This document shows, one piece after another, positions 21,656-32,780 of a DNA stretch of 64,000 nt. The translations under genes were made by a program, and so were the position numbers. The DNA comes from Acestrorhynchus altus (Eukaryota; Chordata; Actinopteri; Characiformes; Acestrorhynchidae): contig CM067511.1 in NCBI GenBank assembly GCA_034509495.1, forward strand, positions 2,453,236-2,517,235. Reading direction: 5' to 3'. Every line of letters starts with the position of its first letter. Position 1 is the stretch's first letter. Below the pieces are notes generated by a model. That model ran no database searches. It was not told where the DNA came from and was given only the letters and a program-made list of their open reading frames with translations.

Positions 21656-22033
21656 ATCTATAAGCTCCATATTGCACATGTTTTACAGCGTTATTTCATG
21701 TAAGTTCATGTTATTAAGCCTTTCACGCATTATATGGTCACTACAGTAGAACCATTTTTTGCTCTGAAGTCTCATTTATTGACTTGTTTATTTATGTATT
21801 TGGTTTGTTCATTTCTGCAGTGTTTTCAGTAAATCAAGGCCATATATTTTCATGCTGAAGCTCCTCATCTTCACCACAACTGCTGCTCACAGCTTTGTTT
21901 CAAACTGTGTGTGATCTGTAGTCCCACACTACACGGGTTGTGTTTGCTGTGTGCCAGGATGTCTCTACTCACTGTGGCATCTGTCATCTCTCTCCGTGTG
22001 TGTGTGTGTGTGTGTGGGTGGGTGGCTGCTCAG
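21656..22033. other. astn1 intron, 3' part, with (GT)n at 21997-22016
   Basis: The GT run and GGGTGGGTGGCTGCTCAG lead directly into the exon at 22034, so the acceptor lacks a normal long pyrimidine tract. Confidence 0.75.
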
Positions 22034-22222
22034 GTGTGTGCAGGAGTACAAGCTGGCAGCAGATGGCCGCTCTTGCCTTCTCCTGGCCGATAACTGCGAT
22101 GGGCCCAAGTGCCCGCGGCAAGACACTCGCTTCAACGACACGCTCTTCAGCGAGATGCTGCACGGCTACAACAACAAGACCCAACAGGTTAACCTGGGCC
22201 AAGTCTTCCAGATGACTTTCCG
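22034..22222 (+). CDS. astn1: astn1 exon: EGF-like module end and linker to the MACPF region
   Basis: This 189-bp exon is entered in phase 2: its first G completes the glycine codon begun at 21165. It continues CVQEYKLAADGRSC, which supplies cysteines 5 and 6 so that the C-x-C and Y-x-L-x-x-DG-x-C signature of an EGF module is complete across the splice. It then encodes LLLADNCDGPKC, a linker with two N-glycosylation sequons (NDT and NKT), and GEMLHGYNN-type sequence (here SEMLHGYNN) leading to GQVFQMTFR. The acceptor is CAG at 22031-22033, only about ten bases after a (GT)n run. The donor is GTGAGT at 22223. The exon ends in phase 2 after CG, completed by G at 57360 to give arginine. Longer open frames starting at 21911-21951 run through the microsatellite and are artefacts. 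Confidence 0.93.
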
Positions 22223-22357
22223 GTGAGTTCCGTTTGATCCCACTCTGAACTGACCTACACATGCTCCGTTCCCAAGTGCGTTCTTTCGTAGCTTTAGAGA
22301 TCATTAGTAAGAGGCTCTTCCAACCCAGTGAGGAACTACAGTGAAATGAGTTAATTT

Positions 22358-22432
22358 AACCTGTAGAACTCCAGACCAGTTTTCAGGAGATCCCGGGCTA
22401 CTGAACTGAGATATTTGTATTCTTTTGCCATG

Positions 22433-22521
<89 letters not shown>

Positions 22522-22770
22522 AATAATAATAATCATCATCATCATCATAATTTTTTTTTTTTTTTTGCTTTGTTTCTAAAGACTGAAACACTGAAAATGC
22601 AAGAATTGTTATGAGGTATTTGTAATGATTAGATTGGCATTGATATTCATAATAATGAGTTAAAATACTTCATAGTGGTCCAAATAAAATATAAACAACC
22701 TGAGTATCCTTTATTATTTTTGTCAATTGTGTATATATCAGTGTTATCCATCCTGAGAAGGGATAATACT
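22358..22770 (+). mobile_element. Family A copy, plus arm of an inverted pair
   Basis: Begins TTTAACCTGTAGAACTCC. The interior holds (TTA)n at 22436-22537 and a poly-T at 22550-22566. It continues GAACTGAAACACTGAAAATG-like, AATGATTAGATTGGCATTGA and ATCCTGAGAAGGGATAATAC. Confidence 0.6.
22436..22566. repeat. (TTA)n, (CAT)n and poly-T
   Basis: About 27 TTA units, then AATAAT, CATCATCATCATCAT and a T18 run. Confidence 0.95.
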
Positions 22771-23040
22771 GACAATAAAGGACATTCACGTTGTTGTTTT
22801 TCTATTTTATCTGGACCAATGTGGAGTGTTTCGAAGAACTTGTTATTATAAATATGATTCCCAATCTAATCACTACAAATAATCCATCAAATCCCTCACA
22901 TTTCCAGCTCAAAAACACTGTGGATGATCAATATCCAACAGGATTTCTAAGATGTTATAAGCAAAAGGCCCATTTTGGAGATGCATGTTTTTCATTGGAT
23001 AGTGCAGTGAATCTGTGAAGGTCTAAAATCTAATGCTATT
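22771..23040 (-). mobile_element. Family A copy, minus arm of an inverted pair
   Basis: GATTCCCAATCTAATCACTA, TTTCCAGCTCAAAAACACTG and GATGATCAATATCCAACAGG are the reverse complement of the family interior, directly after the plus arm. Confidence 0.6.
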
Positions 23041-23300
23041 TGCATGTAGATGCTGTCTTTTTATGCCTTGTATTGTCCACTATATAGGGTTTAAGGAGAT
23101 ATTTGAGATTCAGACAGACACATGCACACTGTGACGTCGGTGAAGCTCAATCTTCCCAAGTATTCAAAAATCACCTTGGGCAGAGTACAAAAGGCTCAGC
23201 TGGCATTATTGTGTGGATGAGATGCCAAAATGGAATATGGATAATGTGTGGATGAGTCCTACAATGTCATTTCTCCATCCCACTATGTAACTTGCCTTCA
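23041..23300. other. astn1 intron, no gene seen
   Basis: Unremarkable. Confidence 0.4.
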
Positions 23301-23301
23301 A

Positions 23302-23530
23302 ATCAGCACTGAAGCTGTGGCCTGGATCTTAGGGATCCAGCCTTATGACTGGAAGGTGGGTGCTGTGACTAGGGCTGCCCACTGCTCTGGGCATGTGTGC
23401 TCACTGCCCCATGGTGCATTCACTAGTGTGTGTGTGTATCACTGAGTGTGGATGGGTTCAATGCAGAGGACAAATGCCCCTGTGTGCCGGACAGTGGGTC
23501 TATGAGCGCCTTTACCAGTATGGGCGCTGC
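23302..23530 (+). mobile_element. SINE-like repeat, body and tail
   Basis: GCTGTGGCCTGGATCTTAGG-GATCCAGCC and GGGCTGCCCACTGCTCTGGG-CATGTGTGCTCACTGCCCC form a fish tRNA-SINE body I recognise; the head at 23308 resembles that at 21546. Confidence 0.6.
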
Positions 23531-24260
23531 CTGGGTAATTTGATTGATCTGTCCCTTAGTCTTTGTGGTTCTTATTTGCGATGCTGGTGCTTTCCAGTAA
23601 CAATGCTGTCACGATGCAGCATTCCGACTGGTTGGTCTGATAGGCTGTGAGAAGCAGAGACCTGATATCTCGCCATTAGCTCGTAAGTGTTGTGACTTGG
23701 AGTTAATCCCAGTGCTGCACTGCCACTTTCAGGCCTCTTAAAGCTGTTCTTGCTGCTTCGATAATAAAGACAAACGTCCCCTGTGGGGAGAGGCCTTCAC
23801 AATCGCACACGCTGAAGCATTTTGTCCATCTGAAACTCAGATCCTGCACTAGGACTTCATCACTGTCAGGCTGTCCTTCTCTGGGGCTGTAGGTTGTGAC
23901 AGTTATAAGTTGTTTGCTGGTGTGGATGGCGATGTTCTGAGGTGGTTTAAAATAAGCTACTGATCAGAGACCAGGTGGTTCAGGACCATTATAGAAGAAA
24001 AGTGAAGTGTACTTTCTTGTTGGATGGGCTTTGTTCACACTGTGGAGCAATTCAGACTTGATTGAACCTGGTTTGGGTGATTGCATTTGCTCGGATTGAC
24101 TGGAAAGCTGTGTCTTTGTCCCCTGTGGTCTCAAATTTGGGCGGTGTCTTTGATTCAGCGCTTTCATTCAGGGCCCAATTTCACCTGCACAATACTGCCA
24201 AAATCGGGCCATCCCTCTCTTGATCTCTCTGTACCACTCTGCTAGCCAGCATGAACTCTT
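23531..24260. other. astn1 intron, no gene seen
   Basis: No recognisable repeat. Open frames are short and random. Confidence 0.4.
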
Positions 24261-24261
24261 C

Positions 24262-24740
24262 TTCCATTGACCTTTAGAACTTTATTCCAGTTCTGTGGGA
24301 TGTTCTTGCACTTTGATTCACAAAACATTCAAACGTATTTATCAGTGACTTTAAAACACTTCACATCTCAGAAACCCTGTGGGAAATGGATCATCCAGAG
24401 TGTTTTTCAGCTGGAAATGTGAGAATTCTGATGAATTATTTGCAATGATTATATTAAAGGATATTTATAATAATAAATTATTTAAAATACTTAGCAGTGG
24501 TCCAAATAAAATTAAATCAGAATGCCTGAATGTCTTTAATCACTTTTATTATTTATGCATTAATCAGTATGATCCCTTCTCTTGACTTTTATTCTGGAAT
24601 TTGAACACTGTGTGAGGAAAGAAATAAAGCAAACAGACCCTCCCTTCTCATTTTTCTCTATAACCCAACATCTGGGTCAGTGAGTTTATTACCCCCGCCC
24701 CCTGATCAGACGGAGTCTATAGGCAGGTCCGTAGGTCTTC
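24262..24740 (+). mobile_element. Family A copy
   Basis: GACCTTTAGAACTTTATTCC, GTGGGATGTTCTTGCACTTT, GATCATCCAGAGTGTTTTTC, TTTGAACACTGTGTGAGGAA and a CCCCGCCCCCTGATCAGACG box occur in family order. The TTAA of the left end has become TTGA. Confidence 0.65.
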
Positions 24741-24794
24741 ATACAGTGGTCTTTAATGGTGCTCCTCAAATGAGCTTTTTTAAAGACCATTATT

Positions 24795-25060
24795 TTTAGA
24801 GTCTGTAGGTTGTAGATGGTGCAGAACATATGCTGCTCATCTCCTCACTCACTCTCACCCACTCACTTCACCACAATACACATCTACTGGCTGAATATAA
24901 TTCAAATGTCTTCTGCTTATAAAGCTCTTCCTCTACAAACCTTCTCCCACTCTCGGATCTTCTTCAGCTCTTTATTCGCCCATTCCTCCATCCAACTTTC
25001 AAGGCTCTGGTGATCGAGGATTTTTAGATTTGCTCCTTGACTTTCTCTCCATTTTCAACT
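24795..25060 (+). pseudogene. LINE reverse transcriptase C-terminal remnant (L2/CR1-like)
   Basis: The frame reads MVQNICCSSPHSLSPTHFTT, resembling the VQNAAARLLT-R-REHI region near the end of fish LINE reverse transcriptases, followed by a YKALPLQTFSHSRI segment resembling TYKALNGLAPSYL. It is degraded and short. Confidence 0.45.
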
Positions 25061-25394
25061 ATTCATCAATCTAACTTTGAAAGAGCTCTTCAGTCTCTCA
25101 TATAATCTTCCTCAAACCTCACCTTCTCCTTCATTCTCCAAGGTTCTTTACCTTCAAACGTGTAAAGAGGAAAAATGCAGAGTGTCTGGAGTCCCTGAGA
25201 GCCTTTCCTTTAAGGATTAAAGGAATTTCATAGCACACTTTAAACTGTAAATACGCTCTGAATATCAGCAGATAAAATGTTCCAAGACCTGATATTGTTA
25301 TTTTCAGGATCGTAGACGACTCCAATTGGTCTTTATTTGAGATTTGGAATCTTTAATCTTGAATCTTCATTTGAATTTGAATCAAAAAGTGTGT
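25061..25394. other. astn1 intron, no gene seen
   Basis: Unremarkable. Confidence 0.4.
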
Positions 25395-25399
25395 GTTTT

Positions 25400-25655
25400 T
25401 GGCTTATATAGACTAAAAACACTTTATATTTGATAAATCCTGTGGGGAAAGTGATCATCCAGAGTGTTTTTGTGCTGACACTGGTTATTAGTAATAACTT
25501 GATTTACAGGGATATTTATAATTTATATGATTTTCTAAATGACAGTATTATCCTTTCTACGGACTTTTATTCTGAAATCTGAACACTGTGTGAGCAAAGA
25601 AAGAGAACAGCCCTTCCTTCTCATTTTCCTCTATAAACCAATATCTGGGTTATAC
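25400..25655 (+). mobile_element. Family A internal fragment
   Basis: AATCCTGTGGGGAAAGTGAT, CATCCAGAGTGTTTTTGTGC, GAACACTGTGTGAGCAAAGA and CCAATATCTGGGTTA match. It is cut before the GC-box unit by a family B piece. Confidence 0.6.
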
Positions 25656-25664
25656 CTTTGGAGG

Positions 25665-25892
25665 TTTTGGATGGAACACCATCGTTCTACTGCTCCACAG
25701 CTTATCCTAAGCGTATACCCCTGTAGCCCATACCTGGCTTTAGTCATGGTGCCAATAGGTTTGCTTATCTGCTCCAGAGAGTCCTATTCTATTGGCAGTA
25801 CTTCTGTACAGGGACTAGACAAGTTGTGTGCATTTGCACATCTGTGTCAGCAATGGGTGCAGCTTAAAGTTGCTGAATGCATTCATTAAAAA
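25665..25892 (+). mobile_element. Family B right half
   Basis: TGGATGGAACACCATCGTTC, CATGGTGCCAATAGGTTTGC, GAGTCCTATTCTATTGGCAG and GCACATCTGTGTCAGCAATG are in family order; the terminus is lost. Confidence 0.75.
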
Positions 25893-26345
25893 TATATAAC
25901 ACTTATAACACGTGCAGCACTGAGTTCCTGGCTGTTCATCTGGGTTGATGAAAGTGAATATATGTTGTCGTAAATGCTGTCGTACGGGACATGGCCCATG
26001 GTGGCACGATCTCCAATAATCTGTACACAAAGATCAAATAAATGCCAACCTAATGACACGGGCTGGCAAAATTAATTACAGGACAGTCTAGGCCGAAGTT
26101 GGTGGCGTGAATCTCAGCATTTGCTAAATCGTTACTTTTTTCCTGCACTGAATGGACTTTGAGGCAAGAAGCAGAAGAAAATAAAGCACTTTATTGGTGT
26201 CAAGAGCACAGCTTCCTCAGCAGGCTGGAAGGAGAGCAGTAGTTGTTTAAAACACTGCAGCTTGTCCTGCTTCTGTCACCCACAGACTGAGTGACGAGCC
26301 ATGAGTGCTCCAAGTGAGCATTATTACCAGATCCAATGGTATTAA
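25893..26345. other. astn1 intron, no gene seen
   Basis: Unremarkable. Confidence 0.4.
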
Positions 26346-26890
26346 CCTCTAGAACTCTTGACCAACGTTGTGGGATGTTTTCATAGTTTGACGTACTTTT
26401 ATTCACCAAAACATTAGAAAAGTATTTGTAGGAGACAGTCACACCAACCAGGTATGGTTATTTTCAAGAGATCCTTCAAATGAACCGAAAAAATAAATTC
26501 ATAAATCAAAAAGCCACTTTACATCTCGGAAATCCAGTTGGAAATTGATCATCCAGAAGTTTTTGAGCTGAAAATAAAATCGTTTTGATGAATTGTTTCT
26601 AACAGTTAGATTACGAAGGCTATTTACAATAAGAGGTTCTTCAAAATACTTGAAATACGTATTATTTTTGTTTGTATCAACAGGTTTTATTCTGAAACTC
26701 TGTGTGAGCTGAGAGTGCAAACAGCCCCTCCCTTCTCGTTTTCATTTATAACTCACTGTATGTGTCAGCAACGTACTTAGCCCCGCCCTCTCTTGCTGAT
26801 CAGTCAGAGTCTGCATGCATCGAGTCTTTGTAATGATATGTGAATCATGTCTGTAGGCTTCTCTGATCCTTTTATGAAGCCTAGAAAATA
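26343..26890 (+). mobile_element. Family A copy with left-end TTAA
   Basis: TTAA-CCTCTAGAACTCTTG at about 26342, GTGGGATGTTTTCATAGTTT, AGTATTTGTAGGAGACAGTC, AGCCCCTCCCTTCTC and a GCCCCGCCCTCTCTTGCTGA box occur in order. Confidence 0.75.
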
Positions 26891-27740
26891 TTTGCATGAA
26901 AACTTTTCCCATTTTTTCAGTTTTTCCTATTTGCACTCGATCCGATTAATCAGCGCTGTTCTATTAAAGGCCTATTTTTCGCTTATCTCTGCTATGGGTG
27001 CCTCTCAATCGGACTCTGTCAAAAGCTTCGTACAAAGACTTCCAGCACTGCTGCCTTCACTACTAATACAGCTAATCAGGAAATGACTATCATACAACTC
27101 CCTCTATGATTAGCACTATCATGCTCTCGACTCGCTCTAATTATCCTGACAGACAGGGCGTAAATAGTTGCTGTCAGCGCCCGTTTGGAGCAGCATCCTG
27201 AAGGTTGCGTCGAAAGGCCTCTGCCGTGAAACCAGGGCTTGAGCTCATGACACCAGTCATTTTGTCACTCTGCTCTGTTCAAATGGACGGAGGAAGCGGA
27301 ATTGACTCTGGCAGATTCATTTTCATCCCGCGTGGGGTGTCCTCGCTGCCTCGCGCACCGATAATAGTCAGCAGGTTATTTCCAGTGAGCCTTCGGCCTC
27401 AATACACACACACTCTCCCTCACACTCTCTCACAGACACCTGTCACACTTTCATTTTTCATTTTAACAGATCACAGCTCTTTGGGCGCTTTCGTTTTAAC
27501 GGATCGCTCCGACAGTGGCAAGCCACTGCGTTCTCATCAGGAAAGCCAAGTGTGCAGCCTTGCTTTGACATGTTTTGGTGTTTGCTAGCATTCATTAATG
27601 ACTAGAGATTCCTCACTGTCGCTGCGGTGAAACTGCCGAGACTGAAATGAGTTACAGCTGACGACACAAAGGAAGATTGGTGTGGCGGGATTAGTAATAG
27701 CATGCACTACCTTTGTTAAATTATGGAGATGTTTGGGAGT
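26891..27740. other. astn1 intron, no gene; repeat-free block at about 27090-27640
   Basis: The 128-codon open frame at 27205-27588 has no signal, domain or splice context I can support. The block is repeat-free and could include conserved non-coding sequence. Confidence 0.35.
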
Positions 27741-27744
27741 TCCA

Positions 27745-28312
27745 GTTCATATTTTACATCTATATTTATGGCATTTGGCAGACGCTCACAGCAACTTACA
27801 AAAGTGCTTTGCTGTTCACTCGGAAAATATCCTTACTTAGTTTTCCGAGGTTAGAATCTCTCAAGCTTGGAGAGCAAAATACAAATGTCAGGTTGGACCT
27901 CGATACCAGCAAGATTCAGTATAATTATAACCTTTAATGTTCTGAAAGAGGTGGTCTTCAGTCAGCATCTAAAGACAGCAATTGACACTGACTGTTCGGA
28001 CACCCAGGGAACGTTCATTCCACCCCTTTGGTGTAGGGCTCAGTCTGGATGCTTGTCTTCCTTGAGTCTTAAGGGATGGTGGGTCAAGCCGAGCTGTACT
28101 GGATGCTTGAAGGGCTCTTGGTACAGATCGAGTGCGGAAGGGCTGGTCCAGTTTTGGTTTTGTAAGCCAGCATCAAGGTTTTGAAACTGATGTTCAGCTA
28201 CAGGACGCCAGTGAAGAGGATGCAGCAGAGGAGTTACATGGATGAACTTAAGAATGTTCTTGATCAGATGAAGGGTCTGATGGTTCACATAGGAAGGCCT
28301 GCTAGAAGTTGA
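27745..28312 (+). repeat. Family C interspersed repeat, fullest copy
   Basis: Starts with TTTATGGCATTTGGCAGACG, a motif common in fish repeats. It continues through CTTTAATGTTCTGAAAGAGG, GTTCATTCCACC, GGATGGTGGGTCAAGCCGAG, GGCTGGTCCAGTTTTGGTTT and CAGTGAAGAGGATGCAGCAG to GGAAGGCCTGCTAGAAGTTG. Related pieces lie at 108-420 and 560-790. Confidence 0.65.
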
Positions 28313-28315
28313 GTT

Positions 28316-28374
28316 CAAATTTCAGAATAAAAGTCCTGAGCAGGGATAATAATGATGTATACATTAAAAAATTA

Positions 28375-28457
<83 letters not shown>

Positions 28458-28690
28458 CTAATTTTACTTATTATAAACATCTAATTACAAACAATTCACC
28501 AAAAACACTCTGGATGATTCATTTCCAACAGAATTTCTGAGGTATGAAGTGTTTTTTAGTATTTCTTTGCAAACCCAAATATGATTGTAGGTGCATTAAA
28601 AGTGTTTAAGCAAAACATTCATAGAAATATTGAAGTTCTGTTCTAATATTTTGGTGAATACAAATCAAATTACGAAAACACCCCATAAAT
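28316..28690 (-). mobile_element. Family A fragment containing (AAAT)n and (AAT)n
   Basis: CAAATTTCAGAATAAAAGTC, then microsatellites at 28376-28457 (AAAT followed by AAT), then CTAATTACAAACAATTCACC and AACACTCTGGATGATTCATT. Confidence 0.6.
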
Positions 28691-28842
28691 TTGGTAAACT
28701 AATGTACTGTTTAATGCCACTGTATGTCTTTTTATATGGTCTTGTGTGTGCCGTGTATTTTGAATTGCATGTTTTAATGTATGCTTTTTTCACCGGGAAG
28801 CATCTTGTTGCTTTGCTTGGAAAAGTGCTGCACAAATAAGCG
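28691..28842 (+). mobile_element. Possible LINE 3' tail
   Basis: GGAAAAGTGCTGCACAAATA-A resembles the AAAAGCGCTATATAAATAA ends of fish L2-type LINEs; a T-rich TTTTTATATGG region precedes it. Confidence 0.35.
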
Positions 28843-29305
28843 CTTACTTACGAAATCCAGCTAACGGGTGGGAGCTGGCAAGAGCTAAATCGGGAGAAAA
28901 TTGGTTAAAAATCAAAACCCACTCTCTGTTCCCCACCATGTATTCATGAAGTGGATGGTGGCCATGTCCTCAATGTTACCCCTGGAGAAGCTTTGATATG
29001 GAGATGCATCACTTCCCTGCTTCCAAACAAAGCCCTGATATCAAGCAGCTGGTGAACGAGAGGAAACTGTGGTCTAGCCTCGGGCGCTCCACGCTCCTGC
29101 TCCAGATCACTTATTGCTCATGACTGATCTCCTTCATCACACATTGCTCCTCAGCTGTGTGATGTTTTCATTGCTGTTACAGTACGAATCCATGGCAACG
29201 ACAGAAACACTCAACACAGGCACAGTCGGGGTTAGTGATCCTCTGTGTGAAACCTGAAGCGCATACAATCATATCACAGGGTGTTGAAGGTTGTAAGTCC
29301 TAATG
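28843..29305. other. astn1 intron, no gene seen
   Basis: Unremarkable. Confidence 0.4.
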
Positions 29306-29307
29306 CT

Positions 29308-29505
29308 TGTGGACATTGCTTCTTCTGGGCACATTCAGCTACTTTACTTTACACCCAGTGCTGACACAGATGTGCAAATGCACTCACAACTTATCTAGTC
29401 CATGTAGAGAAGTGCTGCCAATAGGATAGGACTCTCTGGAGCAGATAAACATGTGCCTATTGGCATTGTGTCTAATGCCAGGTGGGTTAGAGGGGCATTA
29501 GCTGA
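29308..29505 (-). mobile_element. Family B right half
   Basis: CATTCAGCTACTTTACTTTA, GCTGACACAGATGTGCAAAT, GCCAATAGGATAGGACTCTC and GCCTATTGGCATTGTGTCTA are in family order. Confidence 0.7.
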
Positions 29506-29570
29506 ACATCTACACCTTAACCTTACCTGACTTAACCTTAACCTACACCTTAACCTACACTTTTCTCAAT
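29506..29570 (-). repeat. Short CCTTAACCTACAC minisatellite
   Basis: Four to five words of ACCTTAACCT type, the reverse complement of the words in 20283-20597. Confidence 0.6.
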
Positions 29571-30765
29571 GAATCTTTGAATTGCATGACAGGCAGGCTG
29601 TGTGCATGTTTGTATCATGTTTATTCACCCAGCCAATATATGTTACTTTAGAACCATAGAATTTCTACGGAACATATAAAGAACCTTCTTGCTTAAGTGT
29701 GAGCTTTCCTTGGCCATGCTTTCTGGAATGGAGAAAAATCTGATTCCCAATCGGAATTGTGAGCGGAGTTGCCAAAATTTCTGGAATCAATATTTTGCCC
29801 AATCAATTACATTTGGAGCAAGGGACGAAAACAAATGCAAATGAGTTGTTTTGTGCCAAAGTTTTCCAGTAACATATTCACAAACAGGTTTTTGTAGGCT
29901 GCCTCGGTGGAGTCCATGGACATGTTACGTTAGACAGCCTTCCAGCCTTGGCGTTCACCTTTCTCTTTCAATGAACACCAAAGGCAAGTGTCAGGAGACC
30001 TGCAGCCTGGGCTCTTGATGAATGACTGATCATTATTGACATGTCAGTCTAGTCCTGCTGCATTCGCTGGCCTGTGAGTGAGCGTCATTTCCCTGGATGA
30101 TTCCTTTGATGCAATTCTTGCGGCAGCTCTTTCGGGGCCATGGAAGGGACAGGAGAGATGAGTGTCATCCATCAGCCATGACTGCACCCGTCCCTGTCCA
30201 GCCTGGGCCTGGTTGAGGACGTCAACAGAGTACTCGGCAGACAAAGAGAACAAGTCTGAGATTCACAGTTTTTACAGAAAAGATAAAAGAGAGAAGAGGA
30301 ATAGATAAAAGACCAGGAAAATAGCACTTTCTCCTTGACGATGACGGCAATTGAACACTTTTTTGCAATGTAACATTTCTCCAAGCCAGAGAAAAAGCCC
30401 AGAACCTTCTATTGCCATATTCAGCCAAAAAAATGTTGAATCTCAGAAGCGTTTAATTGCGTCAAGCAACGGAGAGAAGTTTGATTAAGTAAAGCTAAGC
30501 GACTGCAGAAGGAGAGAGAGAGCCTGGAGGCAATAATATTAGCTAGAAAGCTTCCTGAATATCTCAGCATGCTGCCTTTATACCCCAAAGAGGGGCTTCT
30601 GCTCTTCCCCAGCTCCTGTTAGGACGTCTGTCTGGTTTCTGTGCATGACAATAATGATTTTTGGCATGTTATATTTCAATGCACTAAGAGTATTTATGTT
30701 TTTTATTTGCATATAAAAAGTAAGAGCGTGACTTGATCAGATGCAGTTTTACAAGCCTTGTTTGT
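29571..30765. other. astn1 intron, no gene seen
   Basis: About 1.2 kb without recognisable repeat. Overlapping minus-strand open frames at 30044-30428 (about 70 codons) have no protein character. Confidence 0.45.
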
Positions 30766-30767
30766 TT

Positions 30768-31348
30768 GAGATGTAAATATTAAGACCATTTAGATAATCA
30801 TACACATTTTGTTTTTCTTAAAAGGACTAAAAACATTTCCTGCTGGAAATTGATCATCCAGTGTGCTTTTGAGCAGAAAATGCAGTGTTATTTGTAATGA
30901 TTAGACCGACAATGACATTTGTTATTTTAATGTATGTATGTATCAATATTATCCCTTTCTCAGAACTTTTATTTTGAAATTTGAGCAGAAAAAAGAGAGC
31001 AAACAGCCCCTCCATTTTCCTTTTCCTCTAGTACCCAATATCTGGGTCTGTGATGTCATTAGCCAAGTTATTAGTCCCGCCCCCTCTTGGTGATCAGTCA
31101 GAGTCTGTATGCAGGTTGAGCATGTCATCATGAAAAGTAAACATGCACTGGAAGCTCATTTGGTATTTAAACTGGGACTTAATTCAGATGCCGTTTTGAG
31201 TGGAAGTACCTGCTGATATTTAGTCACACAAGTTTTGTAGTGTGTTATGATCTGTGTATCATGTCTGTAGGTTCCTCTGATCCTGAGATACAAAGCCTAG
31301 AAAATGGCCTAAAACTGCCAGCATAGTGCAGATATTGGGTTCTCAGAC
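30768..31348 (+). mobile_element. Family A copy
   Basis: GAGATGTAAATATTAAGACC, GGAAATTGATCATCCAGTGT, AGCCCCTCCATTTTCC, CCCGCCCCCTCTTGGTGATC and TGTCTGTAGGTTCCTCTGAT to GATATTGGGTTCTCAGA, where the terminal TTAA is lost. Confidence 0.65.
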
Positions 31349-31379
31349 ATGCTGGTGTTGCACAAACTATCATTGGAAA

Positions 31380-31625
31380 TAGCAGTTTTATTAGGCAGCT
31401 GGAACATCTGTGCTTAATGGTTGTTGTCTCCCTTTTACACAAGACAATATATGATGTGAGATTTACAAAAGAAACACCACTATCACTGCAGTTCCTTTTA
31501 GCAAAATGAGCAAATACGATAAAAATAGTGATCGTGATGTAAAAATCAGTGCTGTTTGGAAATACCTCTGTTTTATTAGGCTGCTGGAATGCCTGTGCTT
31601 TTTGGTTGGTGGCTCCCCTTTTATT
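31380..31625 (+). repeat. Two copies of a roughly 60-bp block 180 bp apart
   Basis: TTTTATTAGGCAGCTGGAAC-ATCTGTGCTTAATGGTTG at 31387 and TTTTATTAGGCTGCTGGAAT-GCCTGTGCTTTTTGGTTG at 31569, followed in both by CTCCCTTTTA-like text. Confidence 0.6.
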
Positions 31626-31684
31626 CCTCTTTTTTTCTGTTTCAAAGAACCATACAATGCATTAATTGAGTACTTTACTGTGTA

Positions 31685-31965
31685 GTGTTTTCAGCTCAAA
31701 AACACTCGCGATGCTCAATTTCCAACAAGATGTCTGAGATATAAAGCAACACAAAAAGCACAAAGAATATATTATAAGTACATTTTAACCAAAATTGATA
31801 AAAAGTATCTATAATTTCTGTAAATCATCTGAAATAAAGACAGTTTTGAGTAGTCGAGGATCTGGAAATAACAATATCTGGTATGTGTGGCTGTCTGCAA
31901 TAAATACTTTATAATGTTTTGATGAATAAAATCCCACAAATTAGCCTATGATGAAAAAAAAACGG
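31685..31965 (-). mobile_element. Family A left-half fragment
   Basis: TTTTCAGCTCAAAAACACTC, TCAATTTCCAACAAGATGTC, ATATCTGGTATGTGTGGCTG and CCCACAAATTAGCCTA match. Confidence 0.6.
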
Positions 31966-32099
31966 AAAGTGATAAAAGAAATCATAAAAAAGATCACATC
32001 GTCTGAAAATATTTGAGGTACTTGGTGGCACTTTAGTCAAGATTGTAACCTTGCAGTTAAATTTTCCATGAAAATAATCATCAAAAAATAGCTGCACCC

Positions 32100-32780
32100 A
32101 GAAGGACGTGTGGGATCGCAGTGCTGTTGTGAAGGAAGATGAAGGTGATCAGGATCAATAGCTGATGATAACTGTAATCTGATCTGATCAATATTTATTG
32201 ATCTACTCATACAGAAGTGGTGTCTCTCAGTTCGGCGTCGGTTTTAACGCAACATGCCAGACATCTCTGCATGGAGGTGTAGAGGTTCCTAATGGTGTCC
32301 TGTGATGATCCATCCCATGCAGCTTGAATGTTCTCACTCAGTTCTGCAGATGGTGTGGTAGGGGTGGAGCGTTGATAGAGCGGCCAATAGCATCCACACA
32401 TTTTCAATCAGGGACAGATCTGGAGATGAGACCGACCACGGCGTAGTATCTGTGTCTTCAAGACGAGATGTGGACGGCAGTATGTGGACGAGCTTCGTCC
32501 TGTTGGAATAGAGCACCGGAGTGTGTGTTTAGAGAAGGTAGAACCACTGGTTGCAGAACCTCATTAATGTAACGTAGGGCTGTTAGAGTGCCTGCAGTGA
32601 AGACCAAAGGTCTGGCAGTTGATTTTGACACAGGGCTTCAGTGGTCGTCTCTGAAGATGACCCGCTGCCTTTCTGAGTGACCCTATGAGTCTGGCATGAT
32701 TGCAGTCAGTTGTTTCCTTCGGGGTTCAGCTATTTGCTGAGTGCAGCAGTTCTGTAGCAGCTGAAATCAGTGGCAACATG
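32100..32780 (-). pseudogene. Decayed Tc1-like transposon, lineage shared with 44290-44985
   Basis: Two overlapping minus-strand frames carry LEDTDTTPWSVSSPDLSLIE-NVW and SENIQAAWDGSSQDTIRNLY, the C-terminal end of a Tc1-like DDE transposase. A frameshift near 32395 separates them. The element matches 44330-44985 base by base over long stretches but has lost the QQD block. Confidence 0.75.

Noticed and set aside
27205..27588. 127-codon plus-strand open frame
   Set aside because: No domain, signal, conserved motif or splice context; base composition is like the surrounding intron.
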